Origin: Nitrospinota bacterium
GTDB lineage: Bacteria > Nitrospinota > Nitrospinia > Nitrospinales > VA-1
NCBI GenBank assembly: GCA_014382285.1
Contig: JACNKA010000074.1
Coordinates: 1-43,138, forward strand
Length of the DNA: 43,138 bases
Reading direction: 5' to 3'
Part shown: one piece after another, positions 34,454-42,411 of the stretch
Position numbering within the stretch: position 1 is the first letter of the stretch
Layout of the letters: each line of letters begins with the position of its first letter
Translations under genes and position numbers: made by a program
The notes under the pieces: generated by a model
What the model saw: only the letters and a program-made list of their open reading frames with translations
Told to the model about the DNA's origin: nothing
Database searches by the model: none

Positions 34454-35046
34454 CAGGCGTGAGTGACAACTTTATTGGATTCCCGTGCCGGGGCTTGATA
34501 AGGCTTGTGAGAAGCAGCTTTTTTGCCGAGCAGTTTGCGGACTCCCCATTCTCCGATCAACGCCAGAGTAATGATGAAACAAAGCAGGGCCGTGGCGGCA
34601 TAATTGATTCCCAGCCAGAAGAATGTGGTCTTCTCCATGATGGATTTGCGCAACGCCTTGGCAGAGTCCAGTTTTACGAAGGTGCCTTTGGGATTATAAC
34701 CGCGTACTTCTGTTGCCTTGCTGGCACAAGCTAAACGATCGATATTGGCGTAACCCAACCCGTGGTCAATATTGTAAAGGGAGATCGCAAGATCAAACTT
34801 CTTTGCTTGCAGGCGAGCGATGTTTTCCTTGCCGTAGCTGGAGATACTCATTCTGCGTTGATCTGGAAGGGTGAGTACCTCATCCACGAGAGGATCTTGT
34901 GCTACGGCTTCCCGGGCGGATTGCGGAGCCAGAACGGTGATTCGGCAGTCCGGGAACTCTTCTCTCAGGGAAAGTAGCGTTGGGTTCAGAATCCGTGTAG
35001 CGGAACGAATCACCAGAATATTTACTTGGCTTTTCTGCTCATTCAT
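34453..35046 (-). CDS. Membrane-anchored stand-alone glycosyltransferase-9-like half domain
   Basis: 197 aa. Residues about 8-125 resemble the N-terminal Rossmann half of ADP-heptose glycosyltransferases: VNILVIRSATRI, LREEFPDCRITVLAP, DPLVDEVL, FDLAISLYNIDHGLGY. The same pattern forms the C-terminal extension of both neighbouring radical SAM proteins. A TM helix at about 143-168 is followed by a basic tail. It lacks the nucleotide-sugar-binding C-terminal half, so it is unlikely to be a full glycosyltransferase. It starts 3 bp after the upstream stop and overlaps the downstream start. It may dock the two SAM enzymes at the membrane (inference). Confidence 0.72.
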   Translation of the reverse strand: MNEQKSQVNILVIRSATRILNPTLLSLREEFPDCRITVLAPQSAREAVAQDPLVDEVLTLPDQRRMSISSYGKENIARLQAKKFDLAISLYNIDHGLGYANIDRLACASKATEVRGYNPKGTFVKLDSAKALRKSIMEKTTFFWLGINYAATALLCFIITLALIGEWGVRKLLGKKAASHKPYQAPARESNKVVTHA

Positions 35047-35049
35047 AGA

Positions 35050-36837
35050 TTATCCGGGAATATGAGCGCGACCAAAGTCGCCGGGGTTTTCCAGGTCAAA
35101 CACTTTGCCTTCGACATTGACGGCGACCAGTTTTTTGATTCCGGAACGCTTTGCAATGGCTTTGACTTCGGAGTAGCCGTTTCCGGAAATATTATTAAAA
35201 GGAATCACGCCCAGTGAAAACGATTTCTTTTTTAGCTGCCCCATTAAACTTTCGGGGAATGTTGCCTGATTGAAATGTGAGTCGCCATAAAGGAGCACTT
35301 CATTGACGTGTGGATTTTTCCTCAACTCCTGCTCCACTCCGGGTTGCGCAAGAACCGTTACTTCCTTGTTGAACTGGTTGTGGATGGAGTCCACGACATC
35401 GTGTACCTGTTTCATCCTTGAGCTGCGAAAAAGAAGAATCTCGCCATTGGATTTGAGTTGCAGGTTTTTAAAATTATTCTTGGCGGTTGCATTGTAGCGT
35501 TGGTTGAAACCTACTTCATAAAGTTTCTCTGCTTCCCTGAAATTCGCCATGATTTTGTCAGCCGGGTATTCCGGGCGGTTGACGACGACATGGTTTCCTC
35601 CGTCAAAATGTTTCCAGTCCATATCCTGAAGATAACCCTGTTCTTTCATGCGATTGAAGAACGGGGTGCCAGGTTGCGGGGTGCTGATGGAAAGCTGAAA
35701 CCGCCACAACAGACTTCGATCAAGAAGTTCGCGAATGAGGTCGAGAGTTCTTTTGTCGCAATCATCGGTGGAGCCTTCACCTCCGAAGGTGAAAGTCCCA
35801 TAAAATTTCAGGCCGATGCTGGTGCCATGTTTCATGAGTTCTTTGAGCCGAGGGACATTGAATTTTTTCTGTAGTTCCATTCCCTTCGCAGCGTGTTCGC
35901 CGGCGGTTTCTATTCCGAGTCGAACCATGTAATAGCCGGCACTTTTCATGTTATCGAGGACTTCTTCATCCATAGGCCATTGACCGCACATGACATCATA
36001 TTTCAGATCGTCGAGTCCGTTTTCGCGGATTGCTTTGGTCAGTTCCAGAATGTATTTTTTGCTGCCGTTATGAACCTCTTCGTCAAAAAAGATTCCTTCC
36101 AATTGAGGATACCTGGCACGCAAGGTCTGTAATTCGTAGATCACGTTTTCCGGGTTTCTTGGTCGCCAGTTAGGACGTTGGTAGGAAATATTTCCACATA
36201 CGCAGAAGGTGCAGGACAAGGGACAGCCTCTGGAGGCATAGGCCTGAATTTCCAGGTATTCGCTGGAAGGCTCACCGGGCATTCCGTATTGCAATCGGGA
36301 GACGTCATCATCTTCAGGAAGCGGCAAGTTGTTCACATCAAGCGGAGGCCTGATGTTGGTATTAGGCCAGAGCCCCATAATGGATTCAAGAGCTTTGCCC
36401 TGAAGGATATCGAGCACAACCATTTCATATTCCCGCAGAACAACATGGTCGGCGTATTCGCTCACCTCTTCAGGAAAAGTAGTGGGATGAGGCCCGCAGA
36501 AAATCAACTTTGTTCCGAACCTTTTTTTAACTTCCTTGCCGAACCGGCTATCGGCGTCGATGGTGCGTGTGGCGCAGTCCATGATCAGGTAATCCGGGCC
36601 GAATTCGGAGACTTTTTCTACAAACGTATCGTGATCCCATTTTTCCAGGCAGCCATCAAAAAATTTGACTTCGTGGTCGGTATCCCGTTTCAGGATCGAA
36701 GAACAATAAGCCAACTGCCAGGGATAATATGTGAAAATGTTGTGGTCTTTGGTGCTGTTGGTCCAGCGACTGGGGGAGTGGATCATGGCATACCCGTCGG
36801 CGTCAATTCCAACAGAATTACAAACGGCTACTTTCAT
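35050..36837 (-). CDS. Radical SAM protein with N-terminal B12-type domain and C-terminal Rossmann extension (paralogue B)
   Basis: 595 aa, first gene of the operon. Parallel to paralogue A through most of its length (shared SPSRW, YYPWQLAY, EDDDVSR, RGCPLSCTFC cluster near 211-218, NWRPRN, FFDEEVHN, GYY.VRLGIET, STPQPGT). The C-terminal part has NGEILLFRSSRM, NKEVTVLAQPG, NPHVNEVLLYGD and SLGVIPFNNISGNGY, the same Rossmann-like domain as its neighbours. The two enzymes probably act as successive or alternative catalysts on related substrates. Upstream there is a tandem repeat and no obvious promoter; the ATG has only a weak Shine-Dalgarno. Confidence 0.86.
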   Translation of the reverse strand: MKVAVCNSVGIDADGYAMIHSPSRWTNSTKDHNIFTYYPWQLAYCSSILKRDTDHEVKFFDGCLEKWDHDTFVEKVSEFGPDYLIMDCATRTIDADSRFGKEVKKRFGTKLIFCGPHPTTFPEEVSEYADHVVLREYEMVVLDILQGKALESIMGLWPNTNIRPPLDVNNLPLPEDDDVSRLQYGMPGEPSSEYLEIQAYASRGCPLSCTFCVCGNISYQRPNWRPRNPENVIYELQTLRARYPQLEGIFFDEEVHNGSKKYILELTKAIRENGLDDLKYDVMCGQWPMDEEVLDNMKSAGYYMVRLGIETAGEHAAKGMELQKKFNVPRLKELMKHGTSIGLKFYGTFTFGGEGSTDDCDKRTLDLIRELLDRSLLWRFQLSISTPQPGTPFFNRMKEQGYLQDMDWKHFDGGNHVVVNRPEYPADKIMANFREAEKLYEVGFNQRYNATAKNNFKNLQLKSNGEILLFRSSRMKQVHDVVDSIHNQFNKEVTVLAQPGVEQELRKNPHVNEVLLYGDSHFNQATFPESLMGQLKKKSFSLGVIPFNNISGNGYSEVKAIAKRSGIKKLVAVNVEGKVFDLENPGDFGRAHIPG

Positions 36838-36872
36838 AGATTTCCTCTACAGGGCGTGCGATATTTTTATTA

Positions 36873-37058
36873 AATGAGCAAGGACTCGTTAAGCCGAGAA
36901 AAACGGTTGCTAGCAGTAAAAAAAGCTATTGCCAGTTGCCTGCGGAGGCTCTCCGCCCCACTCGCGTGGGATGCAATGAGCAAGGACTCGTTAAGCCGAG
37001 AAAAACGGTTGCTAGCAGTAAAAAAAGCTATTGCCAGTTGCTTGCGGAGGCTCTCCGC
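36873..37058. repeat. Tandem direct repeat: two 84-bp copies, 102-bp period
   Basis: Copies at 36873-36956 and 36975-37058 differ by one base near the 3' end (GCCTGCGG versus GCTTGCGG). The unit begins ATGAGCAAGGACTCG, contains TTAAGCCGAG and ends in a perfect hairpin GCGGAG-GCT-CTCCGC. An 18-bp spacer (CCCACTCGCGTGGGATGC) with a CCCAC/GTGGG stem separates the copies. Confidence 0.85.
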
Positions 37059-37253
37059 AAACGGGCGCACCTGACGAAAAGAGTCTAGAACTCATAACGG
37101 CTGAAATCAATTAAAACTTTAACAATAAAGGCTTTGGTGGGGTTTCCCTCGATTGATTTGTTTGGAGTTGTATTGGTTTGGCGGAAGTGGCCTGGCCTTT
37201 TGGGATTCACCTTGACAAGAGTTGGTGGACTTGTAAAGATACCGCCCCACTAG

Positions 37254-37275
37254 TACCACCCCTTCGGGGCATGAA
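37254..37275 (+). repeat. Dispersed repeat core, copy 4 (partial)
   Basis: TACCACCCCTTCGGGGCATGAA immediately upstream of the ftsY Shine-Dalgarno (AGGAG 37281-37285). Only the hairpin core of the element is preserved. Confidence 0.45.
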
Positions 37276-37291
37276 GACAAAGGAGAATAGA

Positions 37292-38242
37292 ATGGCTGAT
37301 GAATCAGCGGCAGAAAATAACCCCAAATCAGGTTTTTTCGCCCGGCTGAAATCTGGACTGGCAAAGACCCGCTCCAGTCTTGCGGGAGGTTTTGACAACA
37401 TTGTTCATGGCAAGGCGAAAGTTGGCCCGGAGCTACTGGAAGAGCTTGAAGAAACTCTCCTCATCGCCGATGTTGGCATGCAGGCGACCGCATATATTCT
37501 GGAAGATTTAAAGCGTGAAGTTTCCCAGAACCGGATACGTGAAAATGAGGAAGTTCTGATGCAATTAAAACAACGCATGGTTCATGTCCTTTCGCAAAAC
37601 CAGAAGCCTTTGGCATTTTCGGAGCATCGACCCTTTGTGATATTGGTCGTTGGAGTGAACGGTTCGGGTAAAACCACAACCATTGGAAAGCTGGCCCGAC
37701 ACTGGAAGCAGGAGGGCAAAAAAGTTTTGCTGGCAGCCGGGGATACGTTTCGGGCGGCTGCTATTGAGCAGTTGCAGGTTTGGGCGGAGCGGTCGGGCAT
37801 CCCCTGTGTCACTCAGAAGAGTGGTGCTGATCCTTCGGCTGTTGCTTACGATGCCGTTCAGGCCGGGGTGGCACGTGATATGGATTTGGTTATTATTGAT
37901 ACGGCAGGGCGGTTGCAAACCAATACCAACCTTATGGAAGAATTGAAAAAAGTCAAACGGGTGATAGGAAAAGTCTTGCCGGGAGCCCCTCATGAAACCT
38001 TGTTGGTTCTGGATGGGACCATTGGTCAAAACAGTATTTCTCAGGCACGGCTGTTTAATGAAGCGCTGGAAGTGGATGGCTTGATAATGACCAAATTGGA
38101 TGGGACAGCAAAGGGAGGGGTTCTTTTCAACGTGATCGAAGAACTGAAACTTCCGATTCGGTTTGTAGGCGTGGGTGAGAAGCCGGAAGATTTACAGGAG
38201 TTTATTCCGGAAAAATTTGTTGAAGCGTTACTCCCCGGTTAA
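37292..38242 (+). CDS. ftsY: Signal recognition particle receptor FtsY
   Basis: 316 aa from ATG 37292, chosen because AGGAG lies 6 nt upstream; the open frame starts further 5' but that part is repeat-derived. N domain (about 10-95) with LLEELEETLLIADVG, then the G domain: P-loop GVNGSGKTTTIGKLA (about 114-128), DTFRAAAIEQL, DTAGR, TKLDGTAKGG and the closing GVGEKPEDLQEF. The usual LDATTGQN is LDGTIGQN here. It is the GTPase docking SRP-ribosome complexes at the inner membrane. There is no long acidic A domain, as in many non-enteric bacteria. Its 3' end overlaps the convergent PilZ gene by 15 bp. Confidence 0.95.
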   Translation: MADESAAENNPKSGFFARLKSGLAKTRSSLAGGFDNIVHGKAKVGPELLEELEETLLIADVGMQATAYILEDLKREVSQNRIRENEEVLMQLKQRMVHVLSQNQKPLAFSEHRPFVILVVGVNGSGKTTTIGKLARHWKQEGKKVLLAAGDTFRAAAIEQLQVWAERSGIPCVTQKSGADPSAVAYDAVQAGVARDMDLVIIDTAGRLQTNTNLMEELKKVKRVIGKVLPGAPHETLLVLDGTIGQNSISQARLFNEALEVDGLIMTKLDGTAKGGVLFNVIEELKLPIRFVGVGEKPEDLQEFIPEKFVEALLPG

Positions 38243-38764
38243 GGCTTCCGGGTAATTGTCGTCATAGTACTCTGAGTTTTCCTGGCTTGTTTTTTCCAGG
38301 GTCTCGAACTGCTTTAGCACGATATACCGGTGAATGAGGTCGCGATCCCCGTCTTTTATTTCTTCAGAAAAACGAAACCGGAAAAAGTCACCTTCATCAT
38401 CCCCTTTTTGGACCGAGACCAGAAAAACTTCCGATTTGATGATGCGAGGTTCTTCCAGGGGGAGGGCAAATAAGGCGATGATGGAATGTTTGCTATGAAT
38501 TCGGGCAAGCCCTTTGATCTGGCAACCGAAACCGCTGGCACTTAAGTCGGTAATGCTTGTGCAGAATACCCGCTCATCCTGCATCGTAAGGCAAAGGTCG
38601 AGAGGGTTCCGGCTGTCTGCTACAAGACGGTAAAAGTCCCTGCGATCAACATCGGGATCGACAGGCATTTCTCTGGATTTCCAGCGAAAAATCTTCCTGA
38701 GCCAACGTTCAATGGGCTTGTATGCTGACTTTGACTTTATGCCTGAATCAAATTTGCTTACCAT
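38228..38764 (-). CDS. PilZ-domain protein
   Basis: 178 aa with a c-di-GMP-binding PilZ signature: RDFYR (RxxxR) near residues 42-46 and DLSASG (D/NxSxxG) about 30 residues later. The N-terminus is basic (SKSAYKPIERWLRKIFRWKSR); the C-terminus is acidic. It probably senses c-di-GMP and controls motility, adhesion or polysaccharide export; the partner is unknown. Convergent with ftsY; a cheR remnant lies 260 bp away on the other strand. Confidence 0.8.
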   Translation of the reverse strand: MVSKFDSGIKSKSAYKPIERWLRKIFRWKSREMPVDPDVDRRDFYRLVADSRNPLDLCLTMQDERVFCTSITDLSASGFGCQIKGLARIHSKHSIIALFALPLEEPRIIKSEVFLVSVQKGDDEGDFFRFRFSEEIKDGDRDLIHRYIVLKQFETLEKTSQENSEYYDDNYPEALTGE

Positions 38765-39027
38765 GAATCAACCTTCCTTTCACCAAATACCGGGTCATAA
38801 AAGACTTGTTTCAGTAAGTTTCGGCAATAAGTCGAAAGAGCTTTAGCCCTGATTTTTCAAGATAATAAAACCTGAATAAAACTGTCATTCTTTTTGGGTC
38901 GTGAAACGGTTCAGGAGGGGGGATTTCAGGTGACAAGATTCTTTCTTTAAATGAGGTTGCCAGTGCCGAGGGAGAAATGCAATTCTGTTTCGGACTAGCC
39001 AATTTTCATGTTAGTTTTGGAGATGAT

Positions 39028-39608
39028 ATGAAAAAAACGGCGAGTCGCTACGACCTGAATTTGTCTTTTAACTCATCCTAACCTTTTCATCAGGAAAGGA
39101 GTATTTAGTCGAAGGACGACTGCAGTCTCTAGTTTACAGCGAGAAGTTTGACGATATTCACGCGCTTGTGGTGAGCCTGAATGGCAACCCTGAAAGTGAT
39201 TTAGGCAGAAAAGTTGTGGAGGCCCTGACCACCAACGAAACCTCCTTTTTTCGCGACAGGCACACCTTTGAAGCTCTAAAGTCATCGGCTATGCCTGATG
39301 TGCTCAATGCCCCCCCCCAGACGGGTAAACAAGTTCATATTTGGTCTGCGGCTTGTTCAAGCGGTCAGGAGCCTTATTCACTGGCCATGCTTTTAGCTGA
39401 CTCTTTTGCATGGGCGACGGATCGGGAGATCAAGATCATCGCCAGTGATATTTCAGAGGAAATGCTGGGGAAATGCCGGTCTGGACTGTTTACCCAATTT
39501 GAAATTTCACGAGGGCTTCCGGCGCACTATCTACCACTTACCCTTTTGACGAGTCATATCGACTCCATTAAAGAGGGGTTTAGTAGGTCAGGGCTTCTGA
39601 GTAGCTAA
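39028..39608 (+). pseudogene. cheR: CheR-type chemotaxis methyltransferase, decayed at both ends
   Basis: A good start exists (GGAG 39019-39022, ATG 39028), but after 17 codons (DLNLSFNSS) the frame stops at 39079. CheR homology resumes in another frame with SSGKEYLVEGRLQSL, RKVVEALTTNETSFFRD, VHIWSAACSSGQEPYS (SAM-binding) and IIASDISEEML. About 20-25 residues of the N-terminal helical domain are missing at the join. The C-terminus loses homology after FEISRGLPAHYL (about 39540) and ends at 39606-39608, lacking roughly 100 residues of a normal CheR. It would have methylated chemoreceptor glutamates. The 3' break abuts the DUF115 gene, suggesting insertion or deletion there. Confidence 0.75.
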
Positions 39609-40182
39609 TTTTGGAGAAGCATTCCAGCGTTGAAGTGGGGCTGCAGTTATAAATTTCAATATCTGTATTTGCAAGAGACTGTGCCCCAAAAGCGAGCATT
39701 TTTTGCATTCTAGGGAACTCGGTTTGCTCGTGGTTCACGGTTTGCGAATCCTGACCAAAGAAATGGGTCTTGGGGCCATCGTGCTTCAAATCCAACCCCA
39801 GAAAAAATATCTTTTTGAATCCCATATACGCAGCTACCTGCAGGGCAAAATAGGAAATGGTGTAGCCAGAATAGATGCCTTCTTCAAGGTCTGTGCTGAA
39901 GCCTTCTCCTCCGAGCAACTTCAAGGTCAAACCCAGAGGTCGGCCTTCAAGAGTGAATAACTGGCGAACCTCTTTAAAGGCATCGAGGTAAAGATCAAAA
40001 AGACGGTAGTCAAAAACGCATTGGTAATAGGGGGTCGGGTAAACCAGGGTGGATCGGTTCAGTCCCATGACAATTTTGTTTTTCAGTGAAGAAAGATCAA
40101 GATCCTCTAGAGACGGGCCAGAGGCAAGGATGAAAATATTTTTCCCAAAATGCAGATTTTTATAATAAGAGATCGGTTGCAT
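39580..40182 (-). CDS. DUF115/MptE-like (Maf-type) protein
   Basis: 200 aa from ATG 40182; an upstream in-frame ATG at 40218 would overlap the sialidase-like gene by 32 bp, and neither has a clear Shine-Dalgarno. The opening IFILASGPSLEDLDLSSLKN, then GLNRSTLVYPTPYY, YSGYTISYFALQVAAYMGFKKIFFLGLDL, is the DUF115 Rossmann-like pattern seen in motility accessory factors (flagellin nonulosonate glycosylation) and 6-hydroxymethylpterin pyrophosphokinase MptE. A role in adding or handling a surface sugar is plausible next to a sialidase-like gene and chemotaxis remnants. This is inference. Confidence 0.75.
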   Translation of the reverse strand: MQPISYYKNLHFGKNIFILASGPSLEDLDLSSLKNKIVMGLNRSTLVYPTPYYQCVFDYRLFDLYLDAFKEVRQLFTLEGRPLGLTLKLLGGEGFSTDLEEGIYSGYTISYFALQVAAYMGFKKIFFLGLDLKHDGPKTHFFGQDSQTVNHEQTEFPRMQKMLAFGAQSLANTDIEIYNCSPTSTLECFSKISYSEALTY

Positions 40183-40186
40183 AATT

Positions 40187-41134
40187 TTAAATGAGTGAGT
40201 TCTCTCTGAACTTGACATACTTAATCATACGACGATTGTAGGTATAGACCCCGTGCACCAGTTTGTTATTCCCTGAAATAAAGCTGGGGTAGGAAACTTC
40301 CAGTTGGACTTTGTCAAGGTGCAGGACTTTCTCCCAGGTTTTACCGCCGTTTCGGCTCCACGATGCGCTCAGAGGCCAACGCTGATGTTCTTCAGTGTGG
40401 TTGTAGACAACCACCAGGTTATTGTTAGCCGAAAAGGCTGAAACCCCAGATAGTGGGTTCGGCAGAGAAGTCATTTGAGGTTGCGTCCAGGTCTTCCCTT
40501 GATTTGTTGAATGACAGATGCGAATTTTCCTGGGGTCTGTAGAGGGTCTGAAAACCAGAGTCAATCGGCCGCTGCTTTCTTTAACAATCGCAGGTTGAAT
40601 GATCTCAGGGGTTTCAAAACGGTGAGTTGCCTGCCAATTGGAATAGGGTGGATCGCTGGAAAGCAAGACGGATTGTCGAGCGTGCTCATCATAAGCAGGA
40701 AGCAAGAAGGAACCCGAATCGAGCAAGACCGGTGGATGCCGAACCATCATTCCAGGGGTTTTCCATAGCTGAATGGGGCTGGACCAGGTTTGGCCTTCGT
40801 CATCCGACCAGACTCCTTGCAGGCAGGCATCGTTCCAATAGCTCCCTTTCAATGTTACATAAAGGAGGTGAATGCGTCCTCCAGGGTCTTGAAAAAGTAC
40901 CGGGTTGCCAAGAGAATATTTTTGAGAAGACAGAATAGACTCGCCGGTACTCCATGTGTTGTCACCACTTCCTTTGAGTTTTTTAGCGAGGGTCAGAGTG
41001 GCGCCGATGTATTCATCTTCAGGATAGGTGTACCAGACAACCAGCAGGGTTCCTGACTGGGTTTCCAATATGGATGGGCAATGGCAAAACATGCCTTTGT
41101 CATGCGGGTTGTGGAGAAACGTTGCATCAATCAT
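40187..41134 (-). CDS. Sialidase/BNR-repeat family protein
   Basis: 315 aa beta-propeller of the exo-alpha-sialidase-like family. Three Asp-box repeats S-x-D/N-x-G-x-T-W are visible: SDDEGQTW, STNQGKTW, SRNGGKTW. There is no signal peptide, so it is cytoplasmic or wrongly started. Catalytic sialidase Arg triad and Tyr/Glu cannot be assigned by eye. A TATAAT lies about 53 nt upstream on the minus strand (41188-41193). It ends 4 bp before the DUF115 ATG, so the two are a transcriptional pair. It probably acts on sialic-acid-like or other surface sugars; activity is uncertain. Confidence 0.78.
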   Translation of the reverse strand: MIDATFLHNPHDKGMFCHCPSILETQSGTLLVVWYTYPEDEYIGATLTLAKKLKGSGDNTWSTGESILSSQKYSLGNPVLFQDPGGRIHLLYVTLKGSYWNDACLQGVWSDDEGQTWSSPIQLWKTPGMMVRHPPVLLDSGSFLLPAYDEHARQSVLLSSDPPYSNWQATHRFETPEIIQPAIVKESSGRLTLVFRPSTDPRKIRICHSTNQGKTWTQPQMTSLPNPLSGVSAFSANNNLVVVYNHTEEHQRWPLSASWSRNGGKTWEKVLHLDKVQLEVSYPSFISGNNKLVHGVYTYNRRMIKYVKFRENSLI

Positions 41135-41280
41135 GGAGCAAGGAACCCTTTGCTGAAAGCCAAAACCTTAATGTCAGGAACCGCTTTATTATAGGGGAGG
41201 AACCCGTTTGCGAATAAATATTTTTTTGATGCCACTCTGAGGGTGAGCTCTTCAGGTTTGAAGGGGAAGGCAGAAAAAAA

Positions 41281-41329
41281 TGGAGGCGCCGGGCGGACTC
41301 GAACCGCCGATAGAGATTTTGCAGACCGT
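41281..41329 (-). tRNA. 3' fragment of tRNA-Cys (GCA), probable attachment-site remnant
   Basis: The minus strand reads, 5' to 3', an anticodon loop CTGCAAA (anticodon GCA), a T arm GGCGG-TTCGAGT-CCGCC, an acceptor 3' strand CGGCGCC and TCCA. No matching GGCGCCG acceptor or D arm lies upstream, and the anticodon stem pairs poorly, so this is a 3' half, not a functional tRNA. Such halves mark integration of tRNA-targeting mobile elements. No integrase is visible in the window. Confidence 0.65.
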
Positions 41330-41564
41330 TCATTATATATAGGCGGTAGTGCTGTTTTTTCGTCCCTCCATTGTTTTTCTAATATATTAAAGGATTAACC
41401 CTTTGCTTTTTGTGCTTGCCATCATAATCGCAGTTTGTGCAGTGGACGCTGCCGCGTGGCAGATGGGATGTGGTTCTATGGCCGTTTTGTTTTTTCTTTT
41501 TCGCTGGTTTTCGTTTGCTCGTGATAGGTACGCCGCTAGCCGGGGGGCAATGAAAATCGAGCCA

Positions 41565-42152
41565 TTAAACTTTTTTCTTAGGTTGATCCTTCGAATCCTC
41601 GCCTTCGCCCAAGGCAAAGCAGTGTTTCCCTTCAGGGTCAGTTTTAACTTTAACACCGTAGGTTTTCCAGATTAAGTCCGCTAATCCGGTTTCCAGAAAA
41701 TGCAGTTTTTCGGATTCGGTGGTGCCGACCAGACGAATACTATTTGCTGTAAGAGGTTCATCGTTGTCGCAGAGATAAAGCATATCGTTTGTAGCGAAAG
41801 ACCAGGTACCGGCCTGAAGCCCAGCGACAATAAACGAGGTCACAAGCTGGTTCATGGAAATGCCCTCTTGTTCCGCCCGCCTGGCTAGTTGTGCATGCAC
41901 ACTTTTCGGCACACGCTGAACAAACTTTCCGCTAAAGTCTCCGTAGTCGATAGGGGGTGTCGGGACGGGGATTTCTTTGCCCCATTTCTTGCGGGCTTTG
42001 ATCCAAGCGGCCGCGGCCTCGTAGGCGTTCTTCATGGCTTCGTTGACGGTTTCACCATCGCCCATGCACCCCGGCAAATCGGGGAAGGTGACCAGATACC
42101 CGTCGCCGTCGGCTTTGCTCAATTCTCGAATTTGAAATGGATATTTATCCAT
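41565..42152 (-). CDS. hicB: HicB antitoxin with extended C-terminus
   Basis: 195 aa. Residues 1-65 form the HicB RNase-H-like antitoxin fold (GDGYLVTFPDLPGCMGDGE, then EAMKNAYEAAAAWI). Residues about 77-112 form a ribbon-helix-helix DNA-binding domain (VPKSVHAQLARRAEQEGIS). A further about 80 residues without recognised motif follow, longer than usual for HicB. GGGGGA lies 5 nt before the ATG and the start overlaps the end of hicA by 8 bp. It neutralises HicA and probably represses the operon through the palindrome upstream of hicA. Confidence 0.85.
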   Translation of the reverse strand: MDKYPFQIRELSKADGDGYLVTFPDLPGCMGDGETVNEAMKNAYEAAAAWIKARKKWGKEIPVPTPPIDYGDFSGKFVQRVPKSVHAQLARRAEQEGISMNQLVTSFIVAGLQAGTWSFATNDMLYLCDNDEPLTANSIRLVGTTESEKLHFLETGLADLIWKTYGVKVKTDPEGKHCFALGEGEDSKDQPKKKV

Positions 42153-42405
42153 CGGTTCCCCCTTGCTTGTCGGACTCGATAACTTTTTCGATCAATGCCA
42201 CAAACTGTTTAATGTATACAGCTTTGATCGGTCGTTTCGCTGGGATGCTCAATGAGATTTCGCCGAAATCGAAAACGCAATGGCTCCCACCATCATGTTC
42301 ATATCGGATTTCGTGGTAACCCGCCAACGACTGACAGTTCTCAATGGTCCAATCCCCCGTAGGGTTGTCCTTCATTTTTTGAACTGTCTTTTCTCTCTTA
42401 GTCAT
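42145..42405 (-). CDS. hicA: HicA-type mRNA interferase toxin
   Basis: 86 aa, toxin-first order typical of hicAB. The dsRBD-like fold is recognisable from a helix-strand pattern and GGSHCVF, where the His matches the catalytic His of HicA, then LSIPAKRPIKAVYIKQFVALI. It cleaves mRNA or tmRNA on ribosomes when free of HicB. No Shine-Dalgarno; the -10 box ends 6 nt before the ATG, so the transcript may be leaderless. Confidence 0.8.
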   Translation of the reverse strand: MTKREKTVQKMKDNPTGDWTIENCQSLAGYHEIRYEHDGGSHCVFDFGEISLSIPAKRPIKAVYIKQFVALIEKVIESDKQGGTDG

Positions 42406-42411
42406 AATGAA

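Larger units (their letters stand above)
36838..37291. other. Intergenic region with tandem repeat between the radical SAM operon and ftsY
   Basis: No gene. The first part is the 102-bp-period tandem repeat at 36873-37058; the end has copy 4 of the dispersed repeat just before the ftsY ribosome site. ORFs on both strands across the repeat are products of the repeat, not genes. Confidence 0.6.

Noticed and set aside
36873-37058. Tandem repeats as a possible CRISPR array
   Set aside because: Only two 84-bp units with an 18-bp spacer and no cas genes; repeat and spacer lengths do not fit CRISPR.
36870-37074. 66-codon ORFs on both strands over the tandem repeat
   Set aside because: Both are direct products of the 102-bp period (a multiple of three) and show internal duplication, not gene structure.
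41127-41333. 68-codon minus-strand ORF upstream of the sialidase-like gene
   Set aside because: It covers the tRNA-Cys fragment and low-complexity bases, with no protein-like composition.
41403-41675. 90-codon plus-strand ORF with hydrophobic segments and an AAAGGA upstream
   Set aside because: It needs a TTG start and runs antisense through the end of hicB; only the first 50 codons look membrane-like. A small phage-type membrane protein is possible but not supported enough.
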